From Gammaproteobacteria bacterium (GTDB taxonomy: Bacteria; Pseudomonadota; Gammaproteobacteria; JACCYU01): a stretch of 41,122 nt of DNA. Each line of letters opens with the position of its first letter. Within the stretch, counting starts at the first letter, position 1. The translations under genes were made by a program, and so were the position numbers. Below the pieces are notes generated by a model. The model ran no database searches. It was given only the letters and a program-made list of their open reading frames with translations, and was not told the origin of the DNA. Location: contig JACCZW010000144.1 in assembly GCA_013695765.1 (NCBI GenBank), positions 1 through 41,122 of the forward strand. Direction: 5' to 3'. This document shows positions 21,445 to 30,485 of this stretch, piece after piece.

Positions 21445-23630
21445 AACGCGCTTCCATAAGCTTGATCCCGGTGCTGGGTCTATTCGCCATCCTGCTTGTA
21501 TCGTTGTATCTGATGGGCGACGCCACCGAAAATGCGGCGCGCTTCGGACGCTCCTACACGTGGCTGGTGCTGCTCAATACGCTGGTGCTGATCGTGCTGG
21601 TTTACCTTATTGGCACAAATCTGATCCGGCTGACGCGGCAGGTTCTTGCCCACCAGCCCGGGGCTCGGCTTACAGCGCGCCTGATGCTGATTTCAATCGT
21701 GCTGGCGATGGTGCCGGTCACGATTGTTTACACGTTTTCCATGAGGATGCTGGATCGAGGCATCGACAGCTGGTTTGACGTGAGAGTGGATAACGCCTTG
21801 CAGGACGCGCTCGAACTGAGTCGGTCATCACTGGACCTGGTGATGCGCCAGCTAAAGCACCAGACGGAACCGATGGCGAAATTCTTAGCTGGTGTTCCCG
21901 ATGCGCTCGCGCCGCTGAATCTGCACGATTTGCTGCGCGACAGCGGCGCGATGGAGCTGACATTGTTTGGCGCCGACAGCCGCATCATCGCCACCAGCAA
22001 CGAAGTATCGAACGCGATTGTGCCGCAACTGCCCAGCGATACGATACTCAGGCTGGTGAGTCAGGGGCAAAGTTACGTCGGTCTGGACCCGGAAAAGAAA
22101 TCCATGCGCATCCGTCTGGTGGTGCCGGTGCCAAATTCCCCAGATGGGTCGCAAGCGAGGTTTTTACAGGCGCTGTACCCGTTGACCGACCGCATCGGCG
22201 AGCTGGCGGGGAGTGTTGAGAGTGCTTTCGGCCAGTATAACGAACTGGTTTACCTGCGCGAACCGCTGAAGAAAAGCTTCATGCTCACCTTGTCGCTGGT
22301 GTTGCTGCTGGGCTTGCTGTTCGCGGTGTGGGCGGCGTTTTATTCGTCGCGGCGGCTGATGGCCCCGATCAGCGAACTGGCGGAAGGCACCAGGGCCGTC
22401 GCGGCAGGCCAGTATCACAAGCGATTACCGGTCGCAAGCCGGGACGATCTGGGTCTGCTGGTGCAGTCATTCAACCAGATGACTGAAAACCTTTCGGCGG
22501 CGCGGGACGCGGCGGACCGCAGTCAGCGGCAGGTGGAGAACCAGCGCGCCTACCTGCAGACCCTGCTGGAGCATCTTTCTTCCGGCGTCATGAGCCTCGA
22601 CGAAGATCACATACTGCGCACCGTGAACGCCGCGGCCAGCCAGATTCTGGGATTGAGTCTGGACGAGTATCAGGGGCGTCGACTCGCTGATCTGGGCCGT
22701 GAGCATCCGATTCTCGCGCGCTTTTGCGAGATTCTGGAGCCGCTCATCAGCACAGCGGGCAGCGAATGGCAGGAGCAGCTGGTTCTGTTCAGCGCCAATG
22801 GCCGCAAAATACTGATCTGCCGTGGCGCGCCTCTGCCGGTCGAGGGTAACCTGTCCGGCGGGCACGTAGTGGTATTTGACGATATCACCGCGCTGGTGCA
22901 GGCTCAGCGCGATGCGGCATGGGGCGACGTTGCGCGCCGGCTCGCGCACGAGATCAAAAACCCGTTAACGCCCATCCAGTTGTCCGCGGAGCGGCTGCGC
23001 CGCAAGCTCCTCCCGCAGCTCAATCGCGAGGACGCCGAGGTGGTCGATCGCGCCACGCATACCATCGTGCAGCAGGTCGAATCCATGAAAACCATGGTCA
23101 ATGCCTTTCGCGACTACGCGCGACCACCGGCGATGCAGATCGTGCCGCTGGATTTTAACAAGCTGATACTCGAAGTGGTCGAGCTGTATCGGACCAATCC
23201 GGTGGGCGCCCGGCTGGAGCTCGATCTTGAGCAGGGCGCGCCGCGGATCAAAGGCGATTCGGTGAGCATCCGGCAGTTGCTGCATAATCTCATCAAGAAT
23301 TCGCTGGAAGCGCTGGAGGGGTACAAGCAGGGCACGTTGCGTATTTCCACCCATTGCATTGAGGATGGCGGCAGCCAGTTTCTGGATTTGCGGGTCGCCG
23401 ACGATGGTCCCGGCTTCCCGGCCACCTTGCTGGATCGGCTATTCGAACCGTACGTAACGAGCAAGATCAAGGGCAACGGGCTGGGGCTCGCGATCGTTAA
23501 AAAAATTGTTGAGGAGCATGGTGGCATGGTATGGGCGCAGAACACCCGCAAGGGCGGGGCGTGCGTACTGATCCGGCTGTTACCGCTGGCCGCCGATCAA
23601 CATCCTAAACTGGAGGGAGACGCAGCATGA
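21441..23630 (+). CDS. ntrY: NtrY-like sensor histidine kinase
   Basis: A 729-residue membrane sensor kinase. Three hydrophobic segments lie in the first ~105 residues and another near 270-300 (SFMLTLSLVLLLGLLFAVWAAFY), enclosing a periplasmic sensing region. HAMP, then PAS (about 360-480), HisKA with the phosphorylated histidine in RRLAHEIKNPLTPIQL (about residue 500) and HATPase boxes NLIKNSLEAL, DDGPGFP and GNGLGLAIV complete it. I take the GTG at 21441, overlapping the DUF4390 stop; an ATG at 21420 in the same frame is also possible. Its stop overlaps the ntrX start as ATGA. The NtrYX type is linked to nitrogen, redox or envelope responses; the signal here is unknown. Confidence 0.93.
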   Translation: MKRASISLIPVLGLFAILLVSLYLMGDATENAARFGRSYTWLVLLNTLVLIVLVYLIGTNLIRLTRQVLAHQPGARLTARLMLISIVLAMVPVTIVYTFSMRMLDRGIDSWFDVRVDNALQDALELSRSSLDLVMRQLKHQTEPMAKFLAGVPDALAPLNLHDLLRDSGAMELTLFGADSRIIATSNEVSNAIVPQLPSDTILRLVSQGQSYVGLDPEKKSMRIRLVVPVPNSPDGSQARFLQALYPLTDRIGELAGSVESAFGQYNELVYLREPLKKSFMLTLSLVLLLGLLFAVWAAFYSSRRLMAPISELAEGTRAVAAGQYHKRLPVASRDDLGLLVQSFNQMTENLSAARDAADRSQRQVENQRAYLQTLLEHLSSGVMSLDEDHILRTVNAAASQILGLSLDEYQGRRLADLGREHPILARFCEILEPLISTAGSEWQEQLVLFSANGRKILICRGAPLPVEGNLSGGHVVVFDDITALVQAQRDAAWGDVARRLAHEIKNPLTPIQLSAERLRRKLLPQLNREDAEVVDRATHTIVQQVESMKTMVNAFRDYARPPAMQIVPLDFNKLILEVVELYRTNPVGARLELDLEQGAPRIKGDSVSIRQLLHNLIKNSLEALEGYKQGTLRISTHCIEDGGSQFLDLRVADDGPGFPATLLDRLFEPYVTSKIKGNGLGLAIVKKIVEEHGGMVWAQNTRKGGACVLIRLLPLAADQHPKLEGDAA

Positions 23631-24985
23631 GCGCATCGCATATTCTGGTCGTGGACGACGAGCCGGACATCCGCAATCTGGTGCAGGAGATCCTGTCGGA
23701 CGAAGGCTACGAGGTCGACGTCGCCGCCGACGCGTCCAGCGCACGTGAGAGTCGCCGGCTGCGCAGACCCGACCTGGTGCTGCTGGACATCTGGATGCCC
23801 GGCGAGGACGGCATCACGTTGCTTAAAGAGTGGCAGGACGGCGGCGTGCTGTCGTGCCCGGTCATCATCATGTCGGGGCATGGCACGGTCGAGACAGCGG
23901 TGGAAGCGACCCGGCTCGGCGCCTATGATTTTATCGAGAAGCCGCTGACCCTGGCCAAACTGCTGCTCTCCGTACGCCGCGCACTGGAAAGCGATCAGCA
24001 GCAGCGTGACCACGCGCAACTCGGCGATCAGTCGTACCTGAGCGAGCCGATAGGCTCCAGCATCATGATGCAGCAACTGCGCGCGCAGAGCCGGCGCATC
24101 GCACAGCATGACTCCTGGGTATTGATCGCCGGCGAGCCGGGTGTTGGCAAGGAAACCATCGCGCGCTACATCCATTCGCTGAGTCCGCGCAGCGACCAGC
24201 CGTTTATCGCCTCGGCCGCCGCCGCGCTCGAATCGGCCACGGATCTGCTGGGCGCTGAAACCGAGGGTGTCATTCATCCCGGTCTGCTGGAACAGGCCGG
24301 TGGTGGCGTGTTCTTTCTCGATGAAGTCGGCGACCTGGAGCTTGAGGTTCAGGGTCGTCTTTTGAATGTCCTGGAGGGACAAAGCTTTACGCGACCGGGC
24401 GGGAGTCAACCTGTGAGCGTCGATGTGCGCGTGATGGCCGCCAGCCAGCGCGATCTGCAGGCGGAGGTACGGGCCGAGCGAATGCGTGAAGACCTTTATT
24501 ACCGGCTCAACGTGGTGCCGCTACGGGTGCCGGCGCTACGCGAGCACGCCGAGGACATCCCGGAGTTGCTGAATTACTACGTCGATTTCTATTGCGGGCG
24601 CGAGGGCCTGCCGTATCGCCGTTTCGCCATTGCCGCGCAGAACCGGCTGCGCCATTACTCCTGGCCGGGCAATACGCGCGAGTTGCGTAACCTGGTGCAG
24701 CGGCTGCTTATCATGGGCACGTCCGAACAGATAATCGCCAGCGAGGTCGAGCTGGCTCTGGGCCAGCAGACGGAGAAAAACCAGGACGAACCGCAATGGC
24801 AGCAAAACGTGTTCGAGTTGCCCTTGCGCGAGGCGCGCGAGGAGTTCGAGCGCAGTTATTTACTACATCAGCTCAAACAGTGCCGCGGCAGCGTCAGCCG
24901 CCTGTCGCAGCGCGTGGGCATGGAACGCACACATCTCTATCGCAAGCTGCGCGCGCTGGGCATCAATCCCAAGGAAGTTGACTGA
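23627..24985 (+). CDS. ntrX: NtrX-like response regulator lacking GAFTGA
   Basis: A 452-residue response regulator. The receiver domain (1-120) has the phosphoacceptor D54 and K105 (EKPL). The AAA+ domain has Walker A GEPGVGKE (169-176) and Walker B VFFLDEVGDL (228-237), plus REDLYYRLNVVPLRVPALREH. Around 208-219, where sigma-54 activators carry GAFTGA, this protein reads LGAETEGVIHPG, so contact with sigma-54 is not expected. The C-terminus (about 405-452) is a Fis-type helix-turn-helix (SVSRLSQRVGMERTHLYRKLRALGI). It is probably a DNA-binding regulator acting with sigma-70. It is coupled to ntrY by an ATGA overlap. Confidence 0.92.
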   Translation: MSASHILVVDDEPDIRNLVQEILSDEGYEVDVAADASSARESRRLRRPDLVLLDIWMPGEDGITLLKEWQDGGVLSCPVIIMSGHGTVETAVEATRLGAYDFIEKPLTLAKLLLSVRRALESDQQQRDHAQLGDQSYLSEPIGSSIMMQQLRAQSRRIAQHDSWVLIAGEPGVGKETIARYIHSLSPRSDQPFIASAAAALESATDLLGAETEGVIHPGLLEQAGGGVFFLDEVGDLELEVQGRLLNVLEGQSFTRPGGSQPVSVDVRVMAASQRDLQAEVRAERMREDLYYRLNVVPLRVPALREHAEDIPELLNYYVDFYCGREGLPYRRFAIAAQNRLRHYSWPGNTRELRNLVQRLLIMGTSEQIIASEVELALGQQTEKNQDEPQWQQNVFELPLREAREEFERSYLLHQLKQCRGSVSRLSQRVGMERTHLYRKLRALGINPKEVD

Positions 24986-25063
24986 CCTGCGTCCCGGCGC
25001 CCTGCGCGCGCAGCGACTAGGGCGAGCCGCATGCGCGGTTGAAGCCCTCAACAAAACGTCATT

Positions 25064-25654
25064 ATGGACGCCGCTGACAAATGGAACGCGCGTTACCGTG
25101 CGCGAAAAATCGATGCGCCACAGCCCGCGCGCGTCTTGTATAAAATGGCGCATCTGCTGCCATCAACGGGCGATGCGCTGGATGTAGCTTGCGGGTTTGG
25201 CGGAAACGGTCTGTTGCTCGCGCGGCTTAAGTTTTCGGTAACGGCGTACGATGTCTCGGCGGTCGCGGTGGACAAGCTCAACCGTCTGGCGCGGCGCGAC
25301 AAGCTGCCTTTGCTGGCATATTGCCGCGATGTTGAGCGGGAGCCGCCGGCGCGCGACAGCTTCGACGTGGTGGCAATCTCGCATTTTCTGTCGCGTCCGC
25401 TTATGTCTGCGTTGATCCAAACGCTGCGGCCGCGCGGTCTGCTGTTCTATCAAACCTTCATTCAGGACCGCGTCGATAATTCCGGACCCGAGAATCCGGC
25501 TTACCGGCTCGAAACCAATGAGCTGTTACATTCCTTTAAGCAATTGCGAATCCTCTTTTACCGCGAGGAAGGTGATGTCGGCGACCTTGCGCGCGGATTC
25601 CGTAACGAAGCCATGCTGGTAGCACAAAAACCGGACGTGGCGTGCGAGCTATAA
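25064..25654 (+). CDS. Class I SAM-dependent methyltransferase
   Basis: A 196-residue methyltransferase with the SAM motif I in ALDVACGFGGNGLLLA, an acidic end of strand 2 (VTAYDVSAVAV), and motif IV-like FDVVAISHFLSRPL. The layout resembles TehB-like small-molecule methyltransferases; the substrate cannot be told from sequence. It follows ntrX by 78 bases on the same strand and could be read on the same transcript. It converges with the acyltransferase. Confidence 0.85.
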   Translation: MDAADKWNARYRARKIDAPQPARVLYKMAHLLPSTGDALDVACGFGGNGLLLARLKFSVTAYDVSAVAVDKLNRLARRDKLPLLAYCRDVEREPPARDSFDVVAISHFLSRPLMSALIQTLRPRGLLFYQTFIQDRVDNSGPENPAYRLETNELLHSFKQLRILFYREEGDVGDLARGFRNEAMLVAQKPDVACEL

Positions 25655-25721
25655 AGGTGCTTTGGCGGCACGTCGATGCTAAGCCTGATTATTTTTATCA
25701 CGAGTCGCCGTTGATGATGCT

Positions 25722-26600
25722 TCAGTAAAACTGCGCGGCGCCGGGCGGCCGATCCTTGAAGCGCTTGTAACTCCAGCCGTACTGCGTCGGACACTCCCGC
25801 ACCATCTGTTCAACGCTCGCGTTGAGTGCTGTGGCCGCAATCACGGGATCGGGGTCGTAAATGTCGTCGCCGGCGCGCCGGTAGTGGATGACAAAGCCTC
25901 TCGCCTTTCCAAGCCGCTCGGCGTACATGAAAATAACCGGCACGCGCCGTTTGCGCGCCAGGCGCGAAACCAGCCCCATGGTGTACGAGTCGATGCCAAA
26001 GAACGGCGCGTACACGCCATTGCCGGGATGCGGCACCTGGTCGGGCAGGATGCCCACCATTTGCCGCTCGTTGAGCGCTCTGACCAGCGCCTTGATGCCG
26101 TGCGTCTCGGTCGGCACCAGCCGCGCGCCGGTGTGTTCCCTGCCGGCGCGCATCAAGGGTTCCAGCGCCGCGAGCCGGGGCGGACGATACAGACTGGTTA
26201 TTGTGCCCAGGGTCGTGCTGTACAAACCACACAGCTCCCAGCTGCCCAGGTGCGGGGCCGCCAGAATAACGCCGCGATGCTGCGCTATCGCCGCGTCCAT
26301 GACCGCCTGACCGGTCGAGGACCTGACCAGCGTCGTGATTCGAGGCGCGCTCGCGCGCCACAGATAAGCGGCTTCGGCGACGGATTTACCCGTCTCGATT
26401 AGGCTCGCGCGCGCGGTGCGCGTCCGCCAGTCTTGTGTGCGTTCCGGGAAACTCAAGTTCAGATTGATATCGGTAACGCGCCGCACGGGCGTAGGCAGGG
26501 TATGTATGCACCGACCGATCATCGCGCCAAGCCCGTGCGCCACGCTTAACGGCAACAGCGCCAATACTCTGACCAGTGCCGAGATTAACAGTGGGCGCAT
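25722..26600 (-). CDS. LpxL/HtrB-type lipid A acyltransferase
   Basis: A 292-residue inner-membrane acyltransferase of the late lipid A family, which adds a secondary acyl chain (lauroyl or myristoyl) to the Kdo2-lipid A precursor. The N-terminus is a hydrophobic anchor (about 4-28). The catalytic HxxxxE motif is H117...E122 in PHLGSWEL, followed by the substrate segments YRPPRLAALEPLM and GILPDQVPHPGNGVYAPFFG. LpxL versus LpxM cannot be decided from the sequence alone. It is on the strand opposite to the flanking methyltransferase and next to ttcA. Confidence 0.92.
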   Translation of the reverse strand: MRPLLISALVRVLALLPLSVAHGLGAMIGRCIHTLPTPVRRVTDINLNLSFPERTQDWRTRTARASLIETGKSVAEAAYLWRASAPRITTLVRSSTGQAVMDAAIAQHRGVILAAPHLGSWELCGLYSTTLGTITSLYRPPRLAALEPLMRAGREHTGARLVPTETHGIKALVRALNERQMVGILPDQVPHPGNGVYAPFFGIDSYTMGLVSRLARKRRVPVIFMYAERLGKARGFVIHYRRAGDDIYDPDPVIAATALNASVEQMVRECPTQYGWSYKRFKDRPPGAAQFY

Positions 26601-26654
26601 CGAAATGCAGGCGCGGGCGCGCCATAGATGCCGATGATTCCAGTCCGCCGATGC

Positions 26655-27449
26655 TCAGCCGACGTCGGCCAGACGGGGCTGCAAGCGGCTGTCTTCCCTG
26701 GTATTTTCAAGCCCCGCGGCCATCAGCGGCTTAAGCGTAGAGCGCAGACTCTTGAACACGCGCGGATCGGCCTGCTCCTGAGTAGCAAGCAGCGACTTCA
26801 TGTGCATGCGCTGCATGGGCATGCCGAAGCACGCCGGACAGTTTTCCGGTATGACCGGCAGAGCGAGTTCGCGGGCGCACGCGGCCGTCTGCCGCTCGCG
26901 CGCGTACACGAGCGGGCGGATCACGCGCAAATTGCCGGCGTCGATGCGGTAATGCGCCTTCATGGTCTTGAGGCGGCCACCGTAAAACGCGGCGAGCATA
27001 AAGCTTTCCGCCAGATCGTCGAGATGCTGGCCCAGCGCCAGCACGTTATAGCGTTGCTCGCGCGCCGCGCCGTACATCTCGCCGCGCTTCATGCGCGAGC
27101 AAAAAGCGCAGTAGGACTCGTTGTCCATGTGCTCGGTGGCAATCTTCAGGATCGGTTTGCGCCTGTAAAAATATGGCACGCCCAGCTTTTCCATGTAAGG
27201 AATAAGCGGGGACGGATCGTATACTTCCGACTGCGGGTCGATGGTCACCGCGCCAAGCTCGAAACGAATCGGTGCGCACTTTTGGAAATGCAACAGCAGA
27301 TGCAGCAGGCTCAGCGAATCCTTGCCACCCGACAATCCCAGCAGGATGCGGTCGCCCGAACGGATCATCTCGTAGTCCGCGATGGCCTTGCCGGCGAGCC
27401 GCAACAGTGACTTGGGTGGTTTTACCGGCATACTGACGGTGATTGACAT
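26655..27449 (-). CDS. ttcA: TtcA family tRNA 2-thiocytidine enzyme
   Basis: An ATP-pyrophosphatase of the TtcA type, which thiolates C32 in a set of tRNAs. The PP-loop SGGKDS spans residues 40-45. Cysteines C114 and C117 in SYCAFC and C204/C207 in PENCPACFG fit the FeS-binding pattern of the family. The segment GQHLDDLAESFMLAAFYGG is characteristic. The 264 residues are shorter than E. coli TtcA (311), so a close relative with another tRNA target cannot be excluded. It is divergent from pip with 173 bases between. Confidence 0.88.
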   Translation of the reverse strand: MSITVSMPVKPPKSLLRLAGKAIADYEMIRSGDRILLGLSGGKDSLSLLHLLLHFQKCAPIRFELGAVTIDPQSEVYDPSPLIPYMEKLGVPYFYRRKPILKIATEHMDNESYCAFCSRMKRGEMYGAAREQRYNVLALGQHLDDLAESFMLAAFYGGRLKTMKAHYRIDAGNLRVIRPLVYARERQTAACARELALPVIPENCPACFGMPMQRMHMKSLLATQEQADPRVFKSLRSTLKPLMAAGLENTREDSRLQPRLADVG

Positions 27450-27622
27450 CGCGGGCCTTGAACTGGATTTCTATGGCAGCTTATCCCAGATCGAGCCAGG
27501 TTTGTAAACCACAAACAGCGGTTATCATGCCTTTACGATTATCGTCGCTGGAACGCAGCAATGATTAGGAACCTGCGTTCAGCCGCAGGTACGCGCCCGC
27601 ACAAACAAGGATCGAAAAAAGC

Positions 27623-28573
27623 GTGTTATCTCTTTACCCGAACGTTACGCCTTATCGTAAATTCCGGCTGCCGGTCGAAGACCCTCACGAACTTTACGTT
27701 GAGGAGTGTGGCCGCGCAGATGGCCTGCCGGCCCTATTTCTGCACGGCGGCCCCGGCGCCTGTTGCGAGCCATATCATCGGGGATTTTTCAACCCCCAGC
27801 GCTATCGCGTAGTGCTGTTCGATCAGCGTGGCAGCGGGCGCTCCAGCCCGCATGCCGAACTGACAGGCAACAGCACGCCACAGCTGGTCGCGGACGTCGA
27901 ACGCCTGCGAGAGCATCTGGGCATCGACCGCTGGGTCGTGTTCGGCGGTTCCTGGGGTTCGACTTTGGGTCTGGCCTACGCGCAGGCGCATCCCGACCGG
28001 GTGCTGGGGTTGATACTGCGCGGCATATTCCTGTGCCGTAAACGCGATATCGACTGGTTTTATCAGGATGGCGCCAGCCGCATTTTCCCCGATTACTGGC
28101 AGGATTTCTTAGAGCCTATTCCGCCCGCGGAACGGGTAAGCCTGATGCAAGCGTACTATCAGCGCCTGACCGGCGACGACGAGGTGCAGCGCATGGCTGC
28201 GGCCAAGGCATGGTCCATCTGGGAGGGACGCGCGGCAACGCTGCGCGTTAATGCGGACGTAGTGAGTCACTTTGCCGATCCGCATATAGCCCTCAGTCTC
28301 GCGCGCATCGAGTGTCACTACTTTGTCAACGATTGCTTTATGACGCCGGATCAACTTCTGCGCAACGCGCGCCGGCTGCGAAACGTGCCAGGCATTATCG
28401 TCCATGGGCGCTACGACATCGTGTGTCCGGTCGAACAGGCGCTGGCGTTGCATCAGGTGTGGCCGGAGGCATCGCTGGAAATCGTGTCCGACGCCGGGCA
28501 TTCCGCCACCGAGCCGGGAACGGTCGATGCGCTGATGCGTGCAACCGATGCGATGGCCGATCGCTTCACGTGA
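27623..28573 (+). CDS. pip: Proline iminopeptidase
   Basis: Alpha/beta hydrolase that removes N-terminal proline from peptides. The oxyanion motif LHGGPGACCEPYHRGFFNP and FDQRGSGRS are followed by the nucleophile S110 in GGSWGSTLGL; the late aspartate (VHGRYDIVCPV) and histidine (DAGHSATEPG) complete the triad. The length of 316 residues is usual. The start is a GTG at 27623 with AAGG about 13 bases upstream. The stop overlaps the dtd GTG start as GTGA. Confidence 0.94.
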   Translation: MLSLYPNVTPYRKFRLPVEDPHELYVEECGRADGLPALFLHGGPGACCEPYHRGFFNPQRYRVVLFDQRGSGRSSPHAELTGNSTPQLVADVERLREHLGIDRWVVFGGSWGSTLGLAYAQAHPDRVLGLILRGIFLCRKRDIDWFYQDGASRIFPDYWQDFLEPIPPAERVSLMQAYYQRLTGDDEVQRMAAAKAWSIWEGRAATLRVNADVVSHFADPHIALSLARIECHYFVNDCFMTPDQLLRNARRLRNVPGIIVHGRYDIVCPVEQALALHQVWPEASLEIVSDAGHSATEPGTVDALMRATDAMADRFT

Positions 28574-29022
28574 TCGGCCTGCTGCAAAGAGTGACGTGTG
28601 CTCGGGTTGAAGTCGACGAAGTAACCGTCGTGGCGATCGGACGGGGTTTGCTGGTGATGGTGGCGGTCGAACATGGCGATGACGCGGCGCGCGCGGATCG
28701 TCTTCTGGAGCGCATTCTGGGCTACCGCGTTTTCGCGGATAAAGAGGGCCGCATGAATCTGAGCCTGGCTGATACGCACGGTGGACTGCTGCTGGTTCCG
28801 CAGTTCACCCTGGCCGCGGATACGCGCAAGGGCGCGCGGCCGAGTTTCGCCCCTGCCGCGCCGGCGGACTTAAGCGCCGCGCTGTACGATCATCTCACCG
28901 CCCGCGCGCGCGAACGCCACGCATTTGTCCAAACGGGGCAGTTCGGAGCGAACATGCAGATTCATCTGGTCAACGACGGGCCGGTCACTTTCTGGTTACG
29001 GGTAGCGCCGGGCGAGCAGTGA
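28570..29022 (+). CDS. dtd: D-aminoacyl-tRNA deacylase
   Basis: Hydrolyses D-amino acids wrongly attached to tRNA. The start MIGLLQRVTCARVEVD, the PQFTLAADTRKGARPSF segment (SQFTL motif, here with Pro for Ser) and the C-terminal NDGPVTFWL (Gly-cisPro motif) identify it. The GTG start at 28570 overlaps the pip stop, giving 150 residues (145 in E. coli). A longer upstream frame exists but lies inside pip. Confidence 0.95.
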   Translation: MIGLLQRVTCARVEVDEVTVVAIGRGLLVMVAVEHGDDAARADRLLERILGYRVFADKEGRMNLSLADTHGGLLLVPQFTLAADTRKGARPSFAPAAPADLSAALYDHLTARARERHAFVQTGQFGANMQIHLVNDGPVTFWLRVAPGEQ

Positions 29023-29088
29023 CGAGTCCTGTGTAAAAATCGCGCGCCGCGATGTATTCTTTACGTTTGGCGGCTCACTCACACCAGC

Positions 29089-29682
29089 ATGACCCAGCGC
29101 ACCGCGTCGGTTGAACGCAACACTAACGAAACCCGGATCAGTATTAATCTGAATTTGCACGGCAGCGGCCACGCGAAGCTGCGTACAGGCGTGCCTTTTT
29201 TCGAGCACATGCTCGATCAGGTCGCACGCCACGGTCTGTTCGATCTCGACATCGAGGCTGAGGGTGATTTGCACATCGACGCGCACCACAGCGTGGAAGA
29301 TACAGGCATCGCACTTGGCCAGGCTTTCCGCCAGGCGCTGGGCGACAACAAGGGCATTTATCGCTATGGTCAAGCTTATGTGCCACTGGACGAAGCGTTA
29401 TCGCGCGTCGTCGTCGACTTTTCGGGGCGTCCGGGGCTGACATACAACGTCGTGTATCCACGCGCCCGCATCGGTGATTTCGATGTCGATCTGGTGCAGG
29501 AATTTTTTCACGGTTTCGTGAACCACGCGTATGCGACCCTGCATATCGATAACTTGCGCGGCGTCAACGCGCACCACGTCTGCGAAACCATCTTCAAGGC
29601 GTTCGGGCGCGCGTTGCGCATGGCCGTGGCCCTGGACCCGCGCATGGCGGACATCATTCCTTCCACCAAAGGCAGCCTTTAG
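29089..29682 (+). CDS. hisB: Imidazoleglycerol-phosphate dehydratase
   Basis: Dehydrates imidazole glycerol phosphate to imidazole acetol phosphate, sixth step of histidine synthesis. Metal-binding histidine motifs [16 protein letters not shown] and [18 protein letters not shown] are present, as is [12 protein letters not shown]. At 197 residues it is the single-function form, unlike the fused enzyme of E. coli, so histidinol-phosphate phosphatase must lie elsewhere. It begins the local his run hisB-hisH-hisA-hisF-hisI-hisE; hisG, hisD and hisC are not in the window. Confidence 0.97.
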   Translation: MTQRTASVERNTNETRISINLNLHGSGHAKLRTGVPFFEHMLDQVARHGLFDLDIEAEGDLHIDAHHSVEDTGIALGQAFRQALGDNKGIYRYGQAYVPLDEALSRVVVDFSGRPGLTYNVVYPRARIGDFDVDLVQEFFHGFVNHAYATLHIDNLRGVNAHHVCETIFKAFGRALRMAVALDPRMADIIPSTKGSL

Positions 29683-29725
29683 CACACTCGCACATAGCGC
29701 AGTTTCAAGGTTTGGCATTCCATCC

Positions 29726-30376
29726 ATGAGCTTCATCGCGGTCATCGACTACGGCATGGGCAACCTGCGTTCGGTAGTCAAGGCGCTGGAATACGTGTCA
29801 GAAGGGCGCGCTCAGGTTACGGTGACAGGCGATCCCGACGCTGTGCAGGCGTCGGAGCGCATCGTTTTTCCAGGACAGGGTGCGGCCGGCAACTGCATGC
29901 ATTTTCTCAGACAAAATGGTCTGGACGAGGCGCTGCGCGAGGCCGCCGCTTCAAAGCCGTTTCTGGGACTGTGCATGGGCATGCAGGCGCTGGTCGATTT
30001 CAGCGAGGAAAATGGCGGCACCGAATGCATGGGGCTACTACCGGGGCGGGTCTCGTACTTCGTCGATACCTTCGCTTCGAGCGAACCCACGCCACGGCTG
30101 AAAGTCCCGCACATGGGCTGGAATCAGGTCGCGCAGACGCGAGCGCATCCGCTGTGGCGCGGCATCGCGGATAACAGTCGCTTCTATTTTGTGCACAGCT
30201 ACTATGTCGTGCCGGAAGATGCCGAACTGACCGCCGGCGTGACCGAATACGGCATACCGTTCGCATCGGTCATCGCCCGCGACAACATCTTCGCCATGCA
30301 GTGCCATCCAGAAAAAAGCGCTTCGGCGGGCCTGGCGCTGCTTGGTAATTTCGTGCGCTGGAACGGCACGGCGTGA
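29726..30376 (+). CDS. hisH: Imidazole glycerol phosphate synthase, glutaminase subunit
   Basis: Class I glutamine amidotransferase that supplies ammonia to HisF. The nucleophile is C83 in LGLCMGMQ, and the His-Glu pair is in MQCHPEKS near the C-terminus. The start MSFIAVIDYGMGNLRSV is standard and gives 216 residues. The oxyanion region reads FPGQGAAGNCM rather than the more common PGVGAF, a small variation. It lies 43 bases after hisB. Confidence 0.96.
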   Translation: MSFIAVIDYGMGNLRSVVKALEYVSEGRAQVTVTGDPDAVQASERIVFPGQGAAGNCMHFLRQNGLDEALREAAASKPFLGLCMGMQALVDFSEENGGTECMGLLPGRVSYFVDTFASSEPTPRLKVPHMGWNQVAQTRAHPLWRGIADNSRFYFVHSYYVVPEDAELTAGVTEYGIPFASVIARDNIFAMQCHPEKSASAGLALLGNFVRWNGTA

Positions 30377-30420
30377 ATGATCGGCGTCGGGATTTGGCCC
30401 GTTTCACCGCAAAGGTTCCT

Positions 30421-30462
30421 AGGGTAATGTCACTAAGACTCAGGGTAATGTCGCTAAGACAT
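30421..30462. repeat. 21-bp tandem duplicate between hisH and hisA
   Basis: Two direct copies of a 21-bp unit stand side by side: AGGGTAATGTCACTAAGACTC (30421-30441, first 20 bases AGGGTAATGTCACTAAGACT) and the matching unit at 30442-30462 with three differences (A to G at position 12, last two bases AT). They fill the centre of the 109-base hisH-hisA gap, where the other his genes are nearly contiguous. Motifs of this kind look like transposon ends to me, but I cannot assign a family. Confidence 0.75.
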
Positions 30463-30485
30463 GGTGCTATTAACTGGGGCCTCAG

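Noticed and set aside
27502-27528. A biotin repressor (BirA) operator; TTGTAAACC matches the left half-site.
   Set aside because: The right half (GGTTATCAT) matches only 6 of 9 and the spacer is 9 instead of about 15; it lies between ttcA and pip, not at a biotin gene.
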